The notes under the pieces were generated by a model. It was not told the origin of the DNA and did no database searches. It worked only from the letters and a program-made list of their open reading frames with translations. From assembly GCA_030674475.1 (NCBI GenBank), contig JAUSCZ010000039.1, forward strand, positions 1 to 44,014: a stretch of 44,014 nt of DNA, written 5' to 3'. Position 1 is the stretch's first letter. Every line of letters starts with the position of its first letter. The DNA is from Candidatus Omnitrophota bacterium (GTDB lineage Bacteria; Omnitrophota; Gorgyraeia; Gygaellales; UBA12090). Below are positions 26,476-34,738 of this stretch, piece after piece. Position numbers and translations under genes: made by a program.

Positions 26476-27339
26476 ATGGAAAAAAGAGGCTTAGGAAGAG
26501 GTTTGGGATCTTTAATACCAGATAGGGAGGCTGAGGAGCATTTTCATAGTTCAGCACCTAAGGAGCATATTCGGTATATCCCGGTGGAACAGATTAAGCC
26601 TAATCCTTATCAACCCAGGGAAAATTTTGATTCCCAGAGTTTAGAGGAGCTGGTTGCTTCAATTAAGGAAAAAGGTATTATTCAGCCGATTATCGTCAGG
26701 CATTCTGCTTCAGGTTATGAGCTAATTGCCGGTGAACGCAGGTGGAGAGCGGCTAAGTCATTGAATCTAAAGGAGATACCAGCAATTGTCCGCCAGGCCA
26801 AAGATGAGGAATCTTTGGAGCTGGCCTTGATTGAGAATATTCAGAGGCAGAATTTAAGCCCGATAGAAGAAGCTCATGCCTATAAGCACCTGATGGAGCA
26901 ATTTGGCTTTACCCAGGAAAAGATTGCCCAGACTGTGGGCAAAGCCCGGGCCTCTGTAGCTAATACCTTGCGCCTGTTAAAACTTCCCCTGGAAATCCAG
27001 GAAATGCTTAAGAAAGGCCAATTGAGCTTTGGCCACGGAAAGGTCTTATTAGAGCTTGATGATGTTCAAAAACAGCTGGCCTTGGGCCGGCAGATAGTTT
27101 CTAAGAGTTTATCAGTCAGGGAATTGGAGAATTTAGTATTTCAACATCATAAGGCGCATTCAACCAAACCTGTCTCTGAAACGCGTAAACTGCCGCATCT
27201 CAAGGCAATCGAGGAAGAGCTGCGCCAGATTTTAGGCACTAAAGTAAAGATTGCCTCGGGTCTTAAGCGGGGGACTTTACATATTGAGTTTTACTCGCCG
27301 GAAGATTTAGAGAGGATTTATAATCAGATAAAGAAATAA
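26476..27339 (+). CDS. parB: ParB/Spo0J partition protein
   Basis: MEKRGLGRGLGSLIPD, IKPNPYQPRENFD, ELIAGERRWRAAK, ALIENIQRQNLSPIEEA. Confidence 0.97.
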   Translation: MEKRGLGRGLGSLIPDREAEEHFHSSAPKEHIRYIPVEQIKPNPYQPRENFDSQSLEELVASIKEKGIIQPIIVRHSASGYELIAGERRWRAAKSLNLKEIPAIVRQAKDEESLELALIENIQRQNLSPIEEAHAYKHLMEQFGFTQEKIAQTVGKARASVANTLRLLKLPLEIQEMLKKGQLSFGHGKVLLELDDVQKQLALGRQIVSKSLSVRELENLVFQHHKAHSTKPVSETRKLPHLKAIEEELRQILGTKVKIASGLKRGTLHIEFYSPEDLERIYNQIKK

Positions 27340-27347
27340 CCAATTTA

Positions 27348-27376
27348 GTAGGGGGCGGTTCGGAACCGCCCCCTAC
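27348..27376. repeat. Palindrome GTAGGGGGCGGTTCGGAACCGCCCCCTAC
   Basis: Near-perfect variant of the GTAGGGGC family. Confidence 0.95.
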
Positions 27377-27452
27377 TATCAATCGATGTATTTGATTATT
27401 GATCATTATCTGTGATTTGGTGTTTGGTTATTCTTAAAAATGAGGTATAATT

Positions 27453-27965
27453 ATGAACGCGAATCAAGCGACATTAGTTTTGGTTAAGCCGGATGGTTTA
27501 AAGAAATCTTTGACCGGAAATGTTCTGACCCGTCTTTCCGAGACCAAATTAGAGATTGTGGCCGCCAAAATTGTGCGGGTGTCTAAGGAGTTGGCAGCTG
27601 AACATTACGCTCATCTCAAGAACCAGCCCTTTTTCGATGAGCTGATCACTTATCTGATGGGCGAACTGCATGATCGCAAAAAGGTTATGGCCGTGGTTTA
27701 TTGGGGAGAGGATGCCATTAATAAGGTGCGTAAGTTGGCCGGCGCTACCAACCCGGAGGAGGCGGATCCGGTTTCTATCCGGGGGGCCTACGGCCGCATT
27801 ACCACTAAGGGTGTATACGAAAATGTAATCCACGCCTCAAGCAATGAATCCGAGGCCAAACGGGAAATCCAGCTTTGGTTTCAACCGGAAGATATAATCG
27901 TTGATTTATATCCCGCCCAAGAGGTGGCGGAGAAAGAAGTCCGCAGAAAGGTTTGGGTGAATTAA
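27453..27965 (+). CDS. ndk: Nucleoside diphosphate kinase (long form)
   Basis: ATLVLVKPDGLKKSLTGNVLTRL, KLAGATNPEEADPVSIRGAYG, NVIHASSNESEAKREIQLWF. Confidence 0.95.
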   Translation: MNANQATLVLVKPDGLKKSLTGNVLTRLSETKLEIVAAKIVRVSKELAAEHYAHLKNQPFFDELITYLMGELHDRKKVMAVVYWGEDAINKVRKLAGATNPEEADPVSIRGAYGRITTKGVYENVIHASSNESEAKREIQLWFQPEDIIVDLYPAQEVAEKEVRRKVWVN

Positions 27966-27966
27966 T

Positions 27967-28782
27967 ATGCTTAGAGGTATGACCGGCTTTGCCCAGGCTT
28001 CCTGCCGTTTTAAAGACGCCCAGCTTAACTTAGAAATCCGTAGTCTCAATCACCGCTATATTGAGTGCCTGGTTTACTGTCCTGACGGCTTTGGCCTGGC
28101 CGAAGATCTCATCAAAGGCCTGCTTAAAGACCGGATAAAGCGGGGCCGAATCAGCGCCACTTTATCGGTAAGCAATTTGCATCCTAAGGTAGTGGTTGAT
28201 TATGAGTTGGCGGCTAACTATGTCAAAACCTTAAAGCAGTTAAATCAACGTTTGAAGTTAGAAAATAATATTTCTTTAAGCCAGGTTATCAGTCTGGAAG
28301 GAGTTTTAAGGACCGAAAAGCCGAAGTTGACCGCGGAATTTATCCGGGCGCTAAAGTCATTGGCAAATAAGGCGGTGAGCAAACTCATTGCCATCCGTAA
28401 ACAGGAAGGCGACGCGGTTACCCGGGATCTTTTGCGCTGTATCAACATCATAAAAAGCGAAGTGGAGAAAATCAGCGTTTCTATCCGGGAACTAAGCCAT
28501 AAGAAAAAGGCGGTGTTATCCGAGGATGAATACGGCGTATTTTTAAAAAGTACCGATATTAACGAGGAGCTTAGCCGTTTAAGTTATCATACCAAAAATT
28601 TCCTTGCCGTGATAAAAAAGGAATCAGCCGCCGGCAAGGAATTAGATTTTATCGGCCAGGAGATTCAGCGCGAGGCCAACACTATCTCCGCCAAGGCCCA
28701 GAGCGCCCAGGTTTCCTCATCGGTAGTGAAGATAAAAAGCGCCATTGACCAGATTCGGGAGCAGGTGCAGAATGTCGAGTAA
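27967..28782 (+). CDS. YicC family protein
   Basis: MLRGMTGFAQASCRFKDAQLNLEIRSLNHRYIEC; C-terminal GKELDFIGQEIQREANTISAKAQ. Confidence 0.96.
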   Translation: MLRGMTGFAQASCRFKDAQLNLEIRSLNHRYIECLVYCPDGFGLAEDLIKGLLKDRIKRGRISATLSVSNLHPKVVVDYELAANYVKTLKQLNQRLKLENNISLSQVISLEGVLRTEKPKLTAEFIRALKSLANKAVSKLIAIRKQEGDAVTRDLLRCINIIKSEVEKISVSIRELSHKKKAVLSEDEYGVFLKSTDINEELSRLSYHTKNFLAVIKKESAAGKELDFIGQEIQREANTISAKAQSAQVSSSVVKIKSAIDQIREQVQNVE

Positions 28783-29407
28783 GAAATCCTCCCCTTACCA
28801 AGGGGAGGCGGGGAGGGGTAGTTCCCGGGGAAAAATCTTTGTGGTTTCCGGGCCATCGGGTTCAGGCAAAAGCACCCTGCTGAATAAGGTGCAATCAAAA
28901 AGGGAATTCTCGGAAAATCTGGTTAAAATTGTTACTGCGACAACCCGTCAGCCCAGAAAAGGAGAGAAAAACGGCCGGGATTATATATTCCTGGATAAAG
29001 ATGAATTTTTAAGGCGGCTTAAGAATAAAGAATTTGCCGAGTCAGAGGAGGTTTTCGGAAAATATTACGCCACTCCTAAAGAGGCTTTGCTTAAGACAAT
29101 AAATCAGGGCAAGGACGCGCTCTTGTGCGTGGATGTCAAAGGAGCGCGAAGCATAAAGCGGGAATTTTCTCAAGAAGCGATTTTAATATTTATTTCGGTG
29201 GCGGACATAGAGAAATTAAGGCAGAGGCTGTGTCAACGTTCCACGGAAACCAAAGAGGCCTTGAAAAAGCGGCTTAAGATTGCCCAGAAAGAATTATCCT
29301 GCGCCAAAAATTACGATTATATCGTAGACAATGATGTTTTGCCCGAGGCGGTGGAAAAACTTTCTTCGATAATTATCGCCGAAAGGCTCAAGGTTTATAA
29401 AAAATAG
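28772..29407 (+). CDS. gmk: Guanylate kinase with repeat-derived N-terminal extension
   Basis: KIFVVSGPSGSGKSTLLNKV, TATTRQPRKGEKNGRDYIFL. The extension SSPYQGEAGRGSS coincides with a palindrome. Confidence 0.96.
   Translation: MSSKKSSPYQGEAGRGSSRGKIFVVSGPSGSGKSTLLNKVQSKREFSENLVKIVTATTRQPRKGEKNGRDYIFLDKDEFLRRLKNKEFAESEEVFGKYYATPKEALLKTINQGKDALLCVDVKGARSIKREFSQEAILIFISVADIEKLRQRLCQRSTETKEALKKRLKIAQKELSCAKNYDYIVDNDVLPEAVEKLSSIIIAERLKVYKK
28788..28808. repeat. CCTCCCCTTaccAAGGGGAGG palindrome in the gmk 5' coding end
   Basis: Direct reading. Similar in style to cccccttt/aaaggggg arms at 41045-41190. Confidence 0.9.
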
Positions 29408-29473
29408 TTTATAGTTTATAGTTGATAGTTTATAGTTGATGGCTATAAACCATAAACCATAAACTATAAACTG
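29404..29473. repeat. Period-7 hairpin of TATAGTT words (family B)
   Basis: atagtttatagtttatagttgatagtttatagttgatggctataaaccataaaccataaactataaactg. Confidence 0.95.
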
Positions 29474-29491
29474 ATTCGTTATGGAGGAATT

Positions 29492-29698
29492 ATGCGTGAG
29501 ATATTCCGGGAAGAATTATTGGATAAGGCGGATTTCAGCATTTATAAGTTAGTTATGCTGGTTACCAAAAGGGCGTTGGAAATTGCCGAAGGGGCGCCTA
29601 AATTGATAGATACTCCCCTGGATGCTAAGCCTATCAGCATAGCTATGAATGAGATCGCCGAAGGCAGAGTCAAATATAAAAAAGCCAAAGAAAAGTAG
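29492..29698 (+). CDS. rpoZ: RNA polymerase omega subunit
   Basis: FSIYKLVMLVTKRALEIAEGAPKL, and gmk-rpoZ synteny. Confidence 0.9.
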   Translation: MREIFREELLDKADFSIYKLVMLVTKRALEIAEGAPKLIDTPLDAKPISIAMNEIAEGRVKYKKAKEK

Positions 29699-29718
29699 AC
29701 TCCTATATTATTAAGTAA

Positions 29719-29878
29719 AAAGGAAAAAGTAAAAAGGTAAAACCAAAACCTAAAAGTTAAAATTAAAGAATGGAAAATAAAGTCTATGATTTAAAAAACA
29801 TTCTTACGCGAAAGGAAAGAAACGGTTTTAAATTTTGAATTGTGGTTTTGACTTTTTAGTTTTTACTTTTAAGTTAAT
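29719..29878. repeat. Hairpin of AAAGTAAAAAGGTAAAAC words (family E)
   Basis: aaaaagtaaaaaggtaaaaccaaaacc ... ggttttgactttttagtttttactttt. Confidence 0.75.
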
Positions 29879-29890
29879 CGTATCTTTCAT

Positions 29891-30436
29891 ATGTTATTGA
29901 GCAAAAAAGAAATAATCCTGGGAGTCACCGCGAGCATTGCCGCTTACAAGGCCTGCGAGATTATCCGGTCTTTAAAAGAAGAAGGCTTTGGGGTTACGGT
30001 GATTATGACTGAGGAGGCCAGGGAATTTATTACCCCTTTGACTTTGGCCAGCCTTTCACGCAACAAAGTCTATTCCCAGATGTTCTCTGATCCTGAAGAT
30101 TGGGAGATTGAACATATCTCTTTGGCGGACAAGGCGGATTTGATTTTAATTGCCCCGGCCACCGCCAATATTATTGCTAAATTAGCCTGCGGCTTAGGCG
30201 ATGATTTATTAAGCTCTTGTGTTTTGGCGGCTAAAGCCCCGGTCCTGATTGCCCCGGCAATGAATTTCAATATGTTCCGGCATAGGCTCACTCAGGAAAA
30301 CATCGCTAAGCTGAAAAAAATCGGTTATAAATTTATCGGCCCGGAAAAAGGTAGGCTGGCAGACGGAAAAATTGGCATCGGGCACTTGGCTTCAGTTGAA
30401 GAGATAGTAAAAGAGGTAAAGAAGGTTTTGAAGTAG
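29891..30436 (+). CDS. Phosphopantothenoylcysteine decarboxylase-type flavoprotein (CoaC domain only)
   Basis: KEIILGVTASIAAYKACEIIRSL, LILIAPATANIIAKLACGLGDDLLSS, VLIAPAMNFNMF. Confidence 0.92.
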   Translation: MLLSKKEIILGVTASIAAYKACEIIRSLKEEGFGVTVIMTEEAREFITPLTLASLSRNKVYSQMFSDPEDWEIEHISLADKADLILIAPATANIIAKLACGLGDDLLSSCVLAAKAPVLIAPAMNFNMFRHRLTQENIAKLKKIGYKFIGPEKGRLADGKIGIGHLASVEEIVKEVKKVLK

Positions 30437-30441
30437 ATTTT

Positions 30442-30516
30442 GGCGACGTAGCCAAGTGGTAAGGCAGTGGTCTGCAAAACCTCTATTCAGCGGTTCGAGT
30501 CCGCTCGTCGCCTCCA
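30442..30516 (+). tRNA. tRNA-Cys (anticodon GCA), CCA encoded
   Basis: Cloverleaf ggcgacg...ctGCAaa...ggttcgagtcc...cgtcgcctcca. Confidence 0.95.
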
Positions 30517-30599
30517 CTAAATTTTTCGATAAGAAAAATTTAGTGGATACTCAAGCGAACGTCGCGCAGCGACAAGCTGCGCAGTGAGCGGAGTATCTA
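30517..30599. repeat. Two adjacent inverted repeats between tRNA genes
   Basis: CACTAAATTTTTCgataaGAAAAATTTAGTGg, then GATACTC-...-GAGTATC enclosing gtcgcgcagcgac and gctgcgc. Confidence 0.8.
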
Positions 30600-30626
30600 A
30601 GGGCTTTGCAATTTTGGCAATATGCC

Positions 30627-30709
30627 GGGCAAGTGGTGGAATGGCATACACGACAGACTTAAAATCTGTTGGCTGCAAGGTCGTGAGGGTTCGACTCCCT
30701 CCTTGCCCA
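30627..30709 (+). tRNA. tRNA-Leu (anticodon UAA), CCA not encoded
   Basis: gggcaag...acTTAaaa...long variable arm...cttgccca. Confidence 0.93.
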
Positions 30710-30731
30710 TTTTAAAAAACAATGTTATCGC

Positions 30732-30805
30732 GGGCTCATAGCTCAGCTGGTTAGAGCGTTTCCTTGACATGGAAAAGGTCAGGGGTTCGAATCCTCTTGG
30801 GCCCA
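30732..30805 (+). tRNA. tRNA-Val (anticodon GAC), CCA not encoded
   Basis: gggctcatagctcagctggttagagcg...ttGACat...ggttcgaatcc...tgggccca. Confidence 0.94.
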
Positions 30806-30852
30806 TTAATACAGAATTAAGAGTTAAGAGCTAAGAGTAAAGAAAAGAGCTT

Positions 30853-32571
30853 ATGGATTTAGATATTTTAAGACATTCCTGTTCGCATATTCTGGCTAAG
30901 GCGGTGAAAGAGCTTTGGCCGCAAGTCAAGTTGGGCATCGGTCCGTCTATCGAAGACGGATTTTATTATGATTTTGAGCGCGCGGAGTCTTTTAGCGAAG
31001 AGGATTTGAGCAAGATTGAAAATAAGATGCGGGAAATCATCCAAAGGGATGAGCCTTTTGTCCGGGAAGAATTACCTAATAAAGAAGCTGAGGAGTTATT
31101 CCATAGACTGAAAGAAGACTACAAAGTGGAGTTGATCAATAATTTAGCCGAGGATAAGGTTTCAGTTTACAGGACCGGCGGTAGTTTTGTGGATCTCTGC
31201 CGGGGGCCGCACATTGAATCTACCGGAAGAATTAAGGCTTTTAAGCTCTTGTCGCTGGCCGGGGCTTATTGGCATGGTATTGAGTCCAACCCGATGCTCC
31301 AACGTATCTACGGCACCTGCTTTGAGACTAAAAATGAGTTGGACGAATATCTGAAGAATTTAGAAGAGGCTAAAAAGCGCGACCACCGCAAATTAGGACC
31401 GCAGTTAGGCTATTTTGACATCTACCATGACGAGGCCGGCTCCGGCCTGGTTTTTTATCATCCCAAGGGAGCCATTTTGCGCCGGATAATCGAGGATTAC
31501 GAAAAAGATGAACACCTCAGACGGGGTTATCAGATGGTGATTACTCCCCATATTATGCGGCAGGAATTATGGCAGACCTCCGGACATTATGATTTTTACC
31601 GCCAGAATATGTATACTTTCCAGATTGAAAACAAGGAGTTTGTGCTCAAGCCGATGAATTGCCCGGGACATATTTTGATTTATAAATCTAAATTGAGAAG
31701 CTACCGGGAGCTTCCAGTAAGATTGTTTGAATTAGGCACGGTTTACCGCCATGAAAAATCCGGGGTTTTGCACGGGTTGCTCAGGGTGCGCGGCTTTACC
31801 CAGGATGACGCCCATATCTTTTGCTCCGGGGAGCAGTTGAAAGACGAGATTAAAAAAGTAATAGATTTTGTTTTCTCGACAATGAAGGATTTCGGCTTCG
31901 CGGACGCGGCTATTGAATTAAGCACCCGGCCCAAGGATTCCATCGGCAGTGATGAAAACTGGGATAAGGCTACTTCGGCTTTAGAGGATTCCTTAAAAGA
32001 GAAAGGCCTGGAGTATGAGATAAACAGCGGCGACGGCGCTTTTTACGGCCCTAAAATAGATATCAAACTTAAAGACGCCCTAAAGAGAAAGTGGCAGTGC
32101 GCGACTATCCAGTGCGATTTTGCCTTACCGGCGAGATTTGATTTGAAATATATTGATAATGAGGGAAAAGAAAAACAGCCGGTGATGTTACATCGGGTGA
32201 TACTTGGTTCTTTAGAGCGTTTCTTAGGCGCGTTGTTAGAACATTACGCCGCCGTCTTTCCTTTATGGCTGGCTCCGGTTCAGGCCATGATTATTCCGGT
32301 AAGAAAAGAAGATGAGCCGTATGCCGGGCAGGTTAAGGAAAGATTGACTTCCTCCGGGCTGAGAGTAGAATTAGATATAAGCAATGAAACCTTGACTAAA
32401 AGGATCCGCAATGCTGAGGTGGAGAAGCATCCTTATATAATCGTGGTGGGCTCGAAAGAGGCTAAGGAGAACAAGATTGCCTTAAGAAAAAGAGGGCTGG
32501 GGGACCAGGGTCAGATTGATCTTGAGGAGTTTATCAATAAGGCAAAGATAGAAATAACAAATAAACAATAA
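30853..32571 (+). CDS. thrS: Threonyl-tRNA synthetase (no TGS domain)
   Basis: LRHSCSHILAKAV, MNCPGHILIYKSK, RVRGFTQDDAHIFC, HRVILGSLERFLGALLEHYAG-type motif. Confidence 0.97.
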   Translation: MDLDILRHSCSHILAKAVKELWPQVKLGIGPSIEDGFYYDFERAESFSEEDLSKIENKMREIIQRDEPFVREELPNKEAEELFHRLKEDYKVELINNLAEDKVSVYRTGGSFVDLCRGPHIESTGRIKAFKLLSLAGAYWHGIESNPMLQRIYGTCFETKNELDEYLKNLEEAKKRDHRKLGPQLGYFDIYHDEAGSGLVFYHPKGAILRRIIEDYEKDEHLRRGYQMVITPHIMRQELWQTSGHYDFYRQNMYTFQIENKEFVLKPMNCPGHILIYKSKLRSYRELPVRLFELGTVYRHEKSGVLHGLLRVRGFTQDDAHIFCSGEQLKDEIKKVIDFVFSTMKDFGFADAAIELSTRPKDSIGSDENWDKATSALEDSLKEKGLEYEINSGDGAFYGPKIDIKLKDALKRKWQCATIQCDFALPARFDLKYIDNEGKEKQPVMLHRVILGSLERFLGALLEHYAAVFPLWLAPVQAMIIPVRKEDEPYAGQVKERLTSSGLRVELDISNETLTKRIRNAEVEKHPYIIVVGSKEAKENKIALRKRGLGDQGQIDLEEFINKAKIEITNKQ

Positions 32572-32576
32572 TAGCA

Positions 32577-32604
32577 GTAGAGACGCGAAATTTCGCGTCT
32601 CTAC
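32577..32604. repeat. Perfect palindrome gtagagacgcgaaatttcgcgtctctac
   Basis: 28-nt perfect palindrome with the same GTAG...CTAC ends as the GTAGGGGC family. Confidence 0.95.
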
Positions 32605-32627
32605 TAAAGAAAACGGAGGTGATTGAT

Positions 32628-33134
32628 ATTCAGAGAAATGTCCGGACAAACGAAAGAATTCGCGTTCAGCAGGTAAGGCTTATCGGGCCTGAGGGCGAGC
32701 AATTAGGAATTGTTTCCATTCAAAAGGCCTTAAGTATGGCCAGTCAGTACGAACTGGATTTGGTGGAAGTGGCTCCTAACATTGTTCCGCCGGTCTGTAA
32801 GATTTTGGATTTTACTAAATTTAAGTACGACGAGGAGAAAAAAGAGCGCCAGAATAAAAAGCGCCACCACCAAACGCACCTTAAGGAAATCAGGGTCAAG
32901 CCTAATATTGAAGAGCACGATTATCAGGTGAAGTTAAAACAGTTGATTGCTTTTCTGCGGGAGAAAGATAAGGTAAAGGTCGGTTTATTTTTCCGCGGCC
33001 GGGAGATGGCGCATCAGGAATTAGGCCGGCGGATTATGGACAGGTTGGTTACCGAAACTTCCCAATACGGCATGGTGGAAAAGCCGCCGATTCTAGAAGG
33101 AAGGTCGATTACGATGATTATCGGGCCGAAATAA
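32628..33134 (+). CDS. infC: Translation initiation factor IF-3; probable AUU start (ORF track uses GTG at 32619)
   Basis: VRTNERIRVQQVRLIGPEGEQLGIVSIQKAL. GGAGGTGAT Shine-Dalgarno immediately upstream of ATT. Confidence 0.93.
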   Translation: MQRNVRTNERIRVQQVRLIGPEGEQLGIVSIQKALSMASQYELDLVEVAPNIVPPVCKILDFTKFKYDEEKKERQNKKRHHQTHLKEIRVKPNIEEHDYQVKLKQLIAFLREKDKVKVGLFFRGREMAHQELGRRIMDRLVTETSQYGMVEKPPILEGRSITMIIGPK

Positions 33135-33152
33135 TAAAAGGGGTTAATTAGA

Positions 33153-33254
33153 AAGTAACCAGTAACCAGTAACCAGTAACCAGATAAAAGGAAAGAATAT
33201 ATTTTCATTCCTGGTTACTGTGCTCTGGTGTCTGGTTTCTTCCGCGAAGCGAGG
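33153..33254. repeat. CCAGTAA heptamer hairpin (family A), copy 1
   Basis: agtaaccagtaaccagtaaccagtaaccag ... ctggttactgtgctctggtgtctggtttcttccgcgaagcgagg. Confidence 0.95.
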
Positions 33255-33258
33255 ATAT

Positions 33259-33459
33259 ATGCCTAAATTAAAGACAAAAAAAGGAATTAAGAAAAGATTC
33301 AGGATGACTAAAACCGGAAAATTCAAACACGGTAAAGCCGGTAAGGGACATCTGCTTTCTTCAAAAAGCCAAAAACGCAAGCGCAAGCTTAAGATGCTGG
33401 GTGTGGTAGATAAATCCAGGAATAGTATGCTTAGGACGATGCTGCCGTATGGCGGGTAA
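33259..33459 (+). CDS. rpmI: 50S ribosomal protein L35
   Basis: MPKLKTKKGIKKRFRMTKTGKFKHGKAGKGHLLSSKSQKRKRKL. Confidence 0.97.
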   Translation: MPKLKTKKGIKKRFRMTKTGKFKHGKAGKGHLLSSKSQKRKRKLKMLGVVDKSRNSMLRTMLPYGG

Positions 33460-33463
33460 ATAA

Positions 33464-33573
33464 AGTAACCAGTAATCAGAGTACAGAAACCAGTAACCAG
33501 TAACCAGAAACCAGAAAAAAATAATTCTGGTTACTGTTCTCTGGTATCTGGTTTCTCCCGAACGGAGTGAGGG
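33464..33573. repeat. CCAGTAA heptamer hairpin (family A), copy 2
   Basis: agtaaccagtaatcagagtacagaaaccagtaaccagtaaccag ... ctggttactgttctctggtatctggtttctcccgaacggagtgaggg. Confidence 0.95.
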
Positions 33574-33577
33574 TAAA

Positions 33578-33925
33578 ATGGCAAGAGTAAAGACTAATGT
33601 CGCAAGAAGAAAAAGAGTCAAGAAGGTTTTAAAGCGAGCCAAGGGTCAATGGGGTGACCGCTCTAAGCAATACCTGCAGGCCAAGCGTTCACTTCTGCAC
33701 AGCGATGTGTATGCCTATCGCGACCGTAAAAAGCGTAAGATTATTTTCCGCCAGCTTTGGATTGCCCGGCTTAATGCCGCGGTTCGCGCCGCCGGTATGA
33801 CCTACAGTCGTTTTATCAGTGGTCTAAAAAAAGCAAAAGTTGGCCTTAACCGTAAGATGCTGGCTGAATTGGCGGTCAACGACTCCAAGACCTTTGAGAA
33901 GTTGATTGAAATAGCTAAAGGGTAA
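33578..33925 (+). CDS. rplT: 50S ribosomal protein L20
   Basis: MARVKTNVARRKRVKKVLKRAKGQWGDRSKQYLQAKRSL. Confidence 0.97.
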   Translation: MARVKTNVARRKRVKKVLKRAKGQWGDRSKQYLQAKRSLLHSDVYAYRDRKKRKIIFRQLWIARLNAAVRAAGMTYSRFISGLKKAKVGLNRKMLAELAVNDSKTFEKLIEIAKG

Positions 33926-34077
33926 TGACTAATGACGAAATCCGAATGGCGAATTAATCCTCAATGCCATAATAACCAAATGTTTAATTGTCTTTACCTA
34001 GAAAAAATTATTGGGCATTAAGACATTCGGGTATTGGTTATTCATTTGGCATTCGTCATTAGAAATTCGGAATTTAT
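33926..34077. repeat. Long hairpin of family D
   Basis: atgactaatgacgaaatccgaatggcgaatt ... ggcattcgtcattagaaattcgg. Confidence 0.85.
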
Positions 34078-34088
34078 AAAGGACATAG

Positions 34089-34733
34089 ATGTATGTCATA
34101 ATCGTCGGCTGCGGCCGGGTAGGTTCAGAATTAGCTAAACTTCTTTCCACTGAAGGCCATAATGTGGTGGTTATTGACCGCTCAGCCAAAAGCTTTGAGC
34201 GTCTGGGCCGGACCTTTAACGGAATGACCTTGGTGGGAAACGGTTTTGATGTCGAGCTTCTTAAACAAGCCGGAATAGCCCAGGCCGATGCCTTTTGCAG
34301 TGTAACTAACGGCGATAACAGTAATATCGTGGCCGCTCAGGTCGCCAAAAAGCTCTTTAAGGTACCCAAGGTCATTGCCCGGGTCTATGATCCCAGCCGG
34401 GCGGATATCTATAAGTCGCTGGGTTTGGATATCATCAGCGGAACTATCCTTTTTGCCGCGATGATCCGCGATAAAATTATTGAGAGCAGATTTTCCAGCT
34501 ATCTTATAGAAAGTAAGGATGTTGGCGTATTAGAGATTGAGACGGATGAGAAGCTTGTCGGTAAGACCGTTGAGGAAATAAATATGCCGGGAGAGCTTCT
34601 GGTGGTGATGATCAAAGGGATTAAAGGGGTTATTTTGCCCGAAGCCAAGACCAAACTCCATAAAAATGATGTGGTTATGGCTGTAGTCAAGATAGAAAAG
34701 TTAGATAAAGTCAGAAAGAGATTTGGAATATAA
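34089..34733 (+). CDS. TrkA-type K+ channel regulatory subunit (1)
   Basis: MYVIIVGCGRVGSELAKLLSTEGHNVVVID; RCK-N plus RCK-C architecture. Confidence 0.94.
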   Translation: MYVIIVGCGRVGSELAKLLSTEGHNVVVIDRSAKSFERLGRTFNGMTLVGNGFDVELLKQAGIAQADAFCSVTNGDNSNIVAAQVAKKLFKVPKVIARVYDPSRADIYKSLGLDIISGTILFAAMIRDKIIESRFSSYLIESKDVGVLEIETDEKLVGKTVEEINMPGELLVVMIKGIKGVILPEAKTKLHKNDVVMAVVKIEKLDKVRKRFGI

Positions 34734-34738
34734 TAAAA

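Noticed and set aside
30597-30806. Minus-strand 69-aa ORF (MGPRGFEPLTFSMSRKRSNQ...)
   Set aside because: Antisense of tRNA-Leu and tRNA-Val; a well-known type of spurious ORF produced by tRNA genes.
33014-33642. Minus-strand ORFs reading SGYWLLVTGYF..., VTGYWLLSN, FWFLVTGYWFLY
   Set aside because: These are the translated complementary strand of the CCAGTAA heptamer arrays, antisense to infC/rpmI/rplT and with no SD. Treated as spurious.
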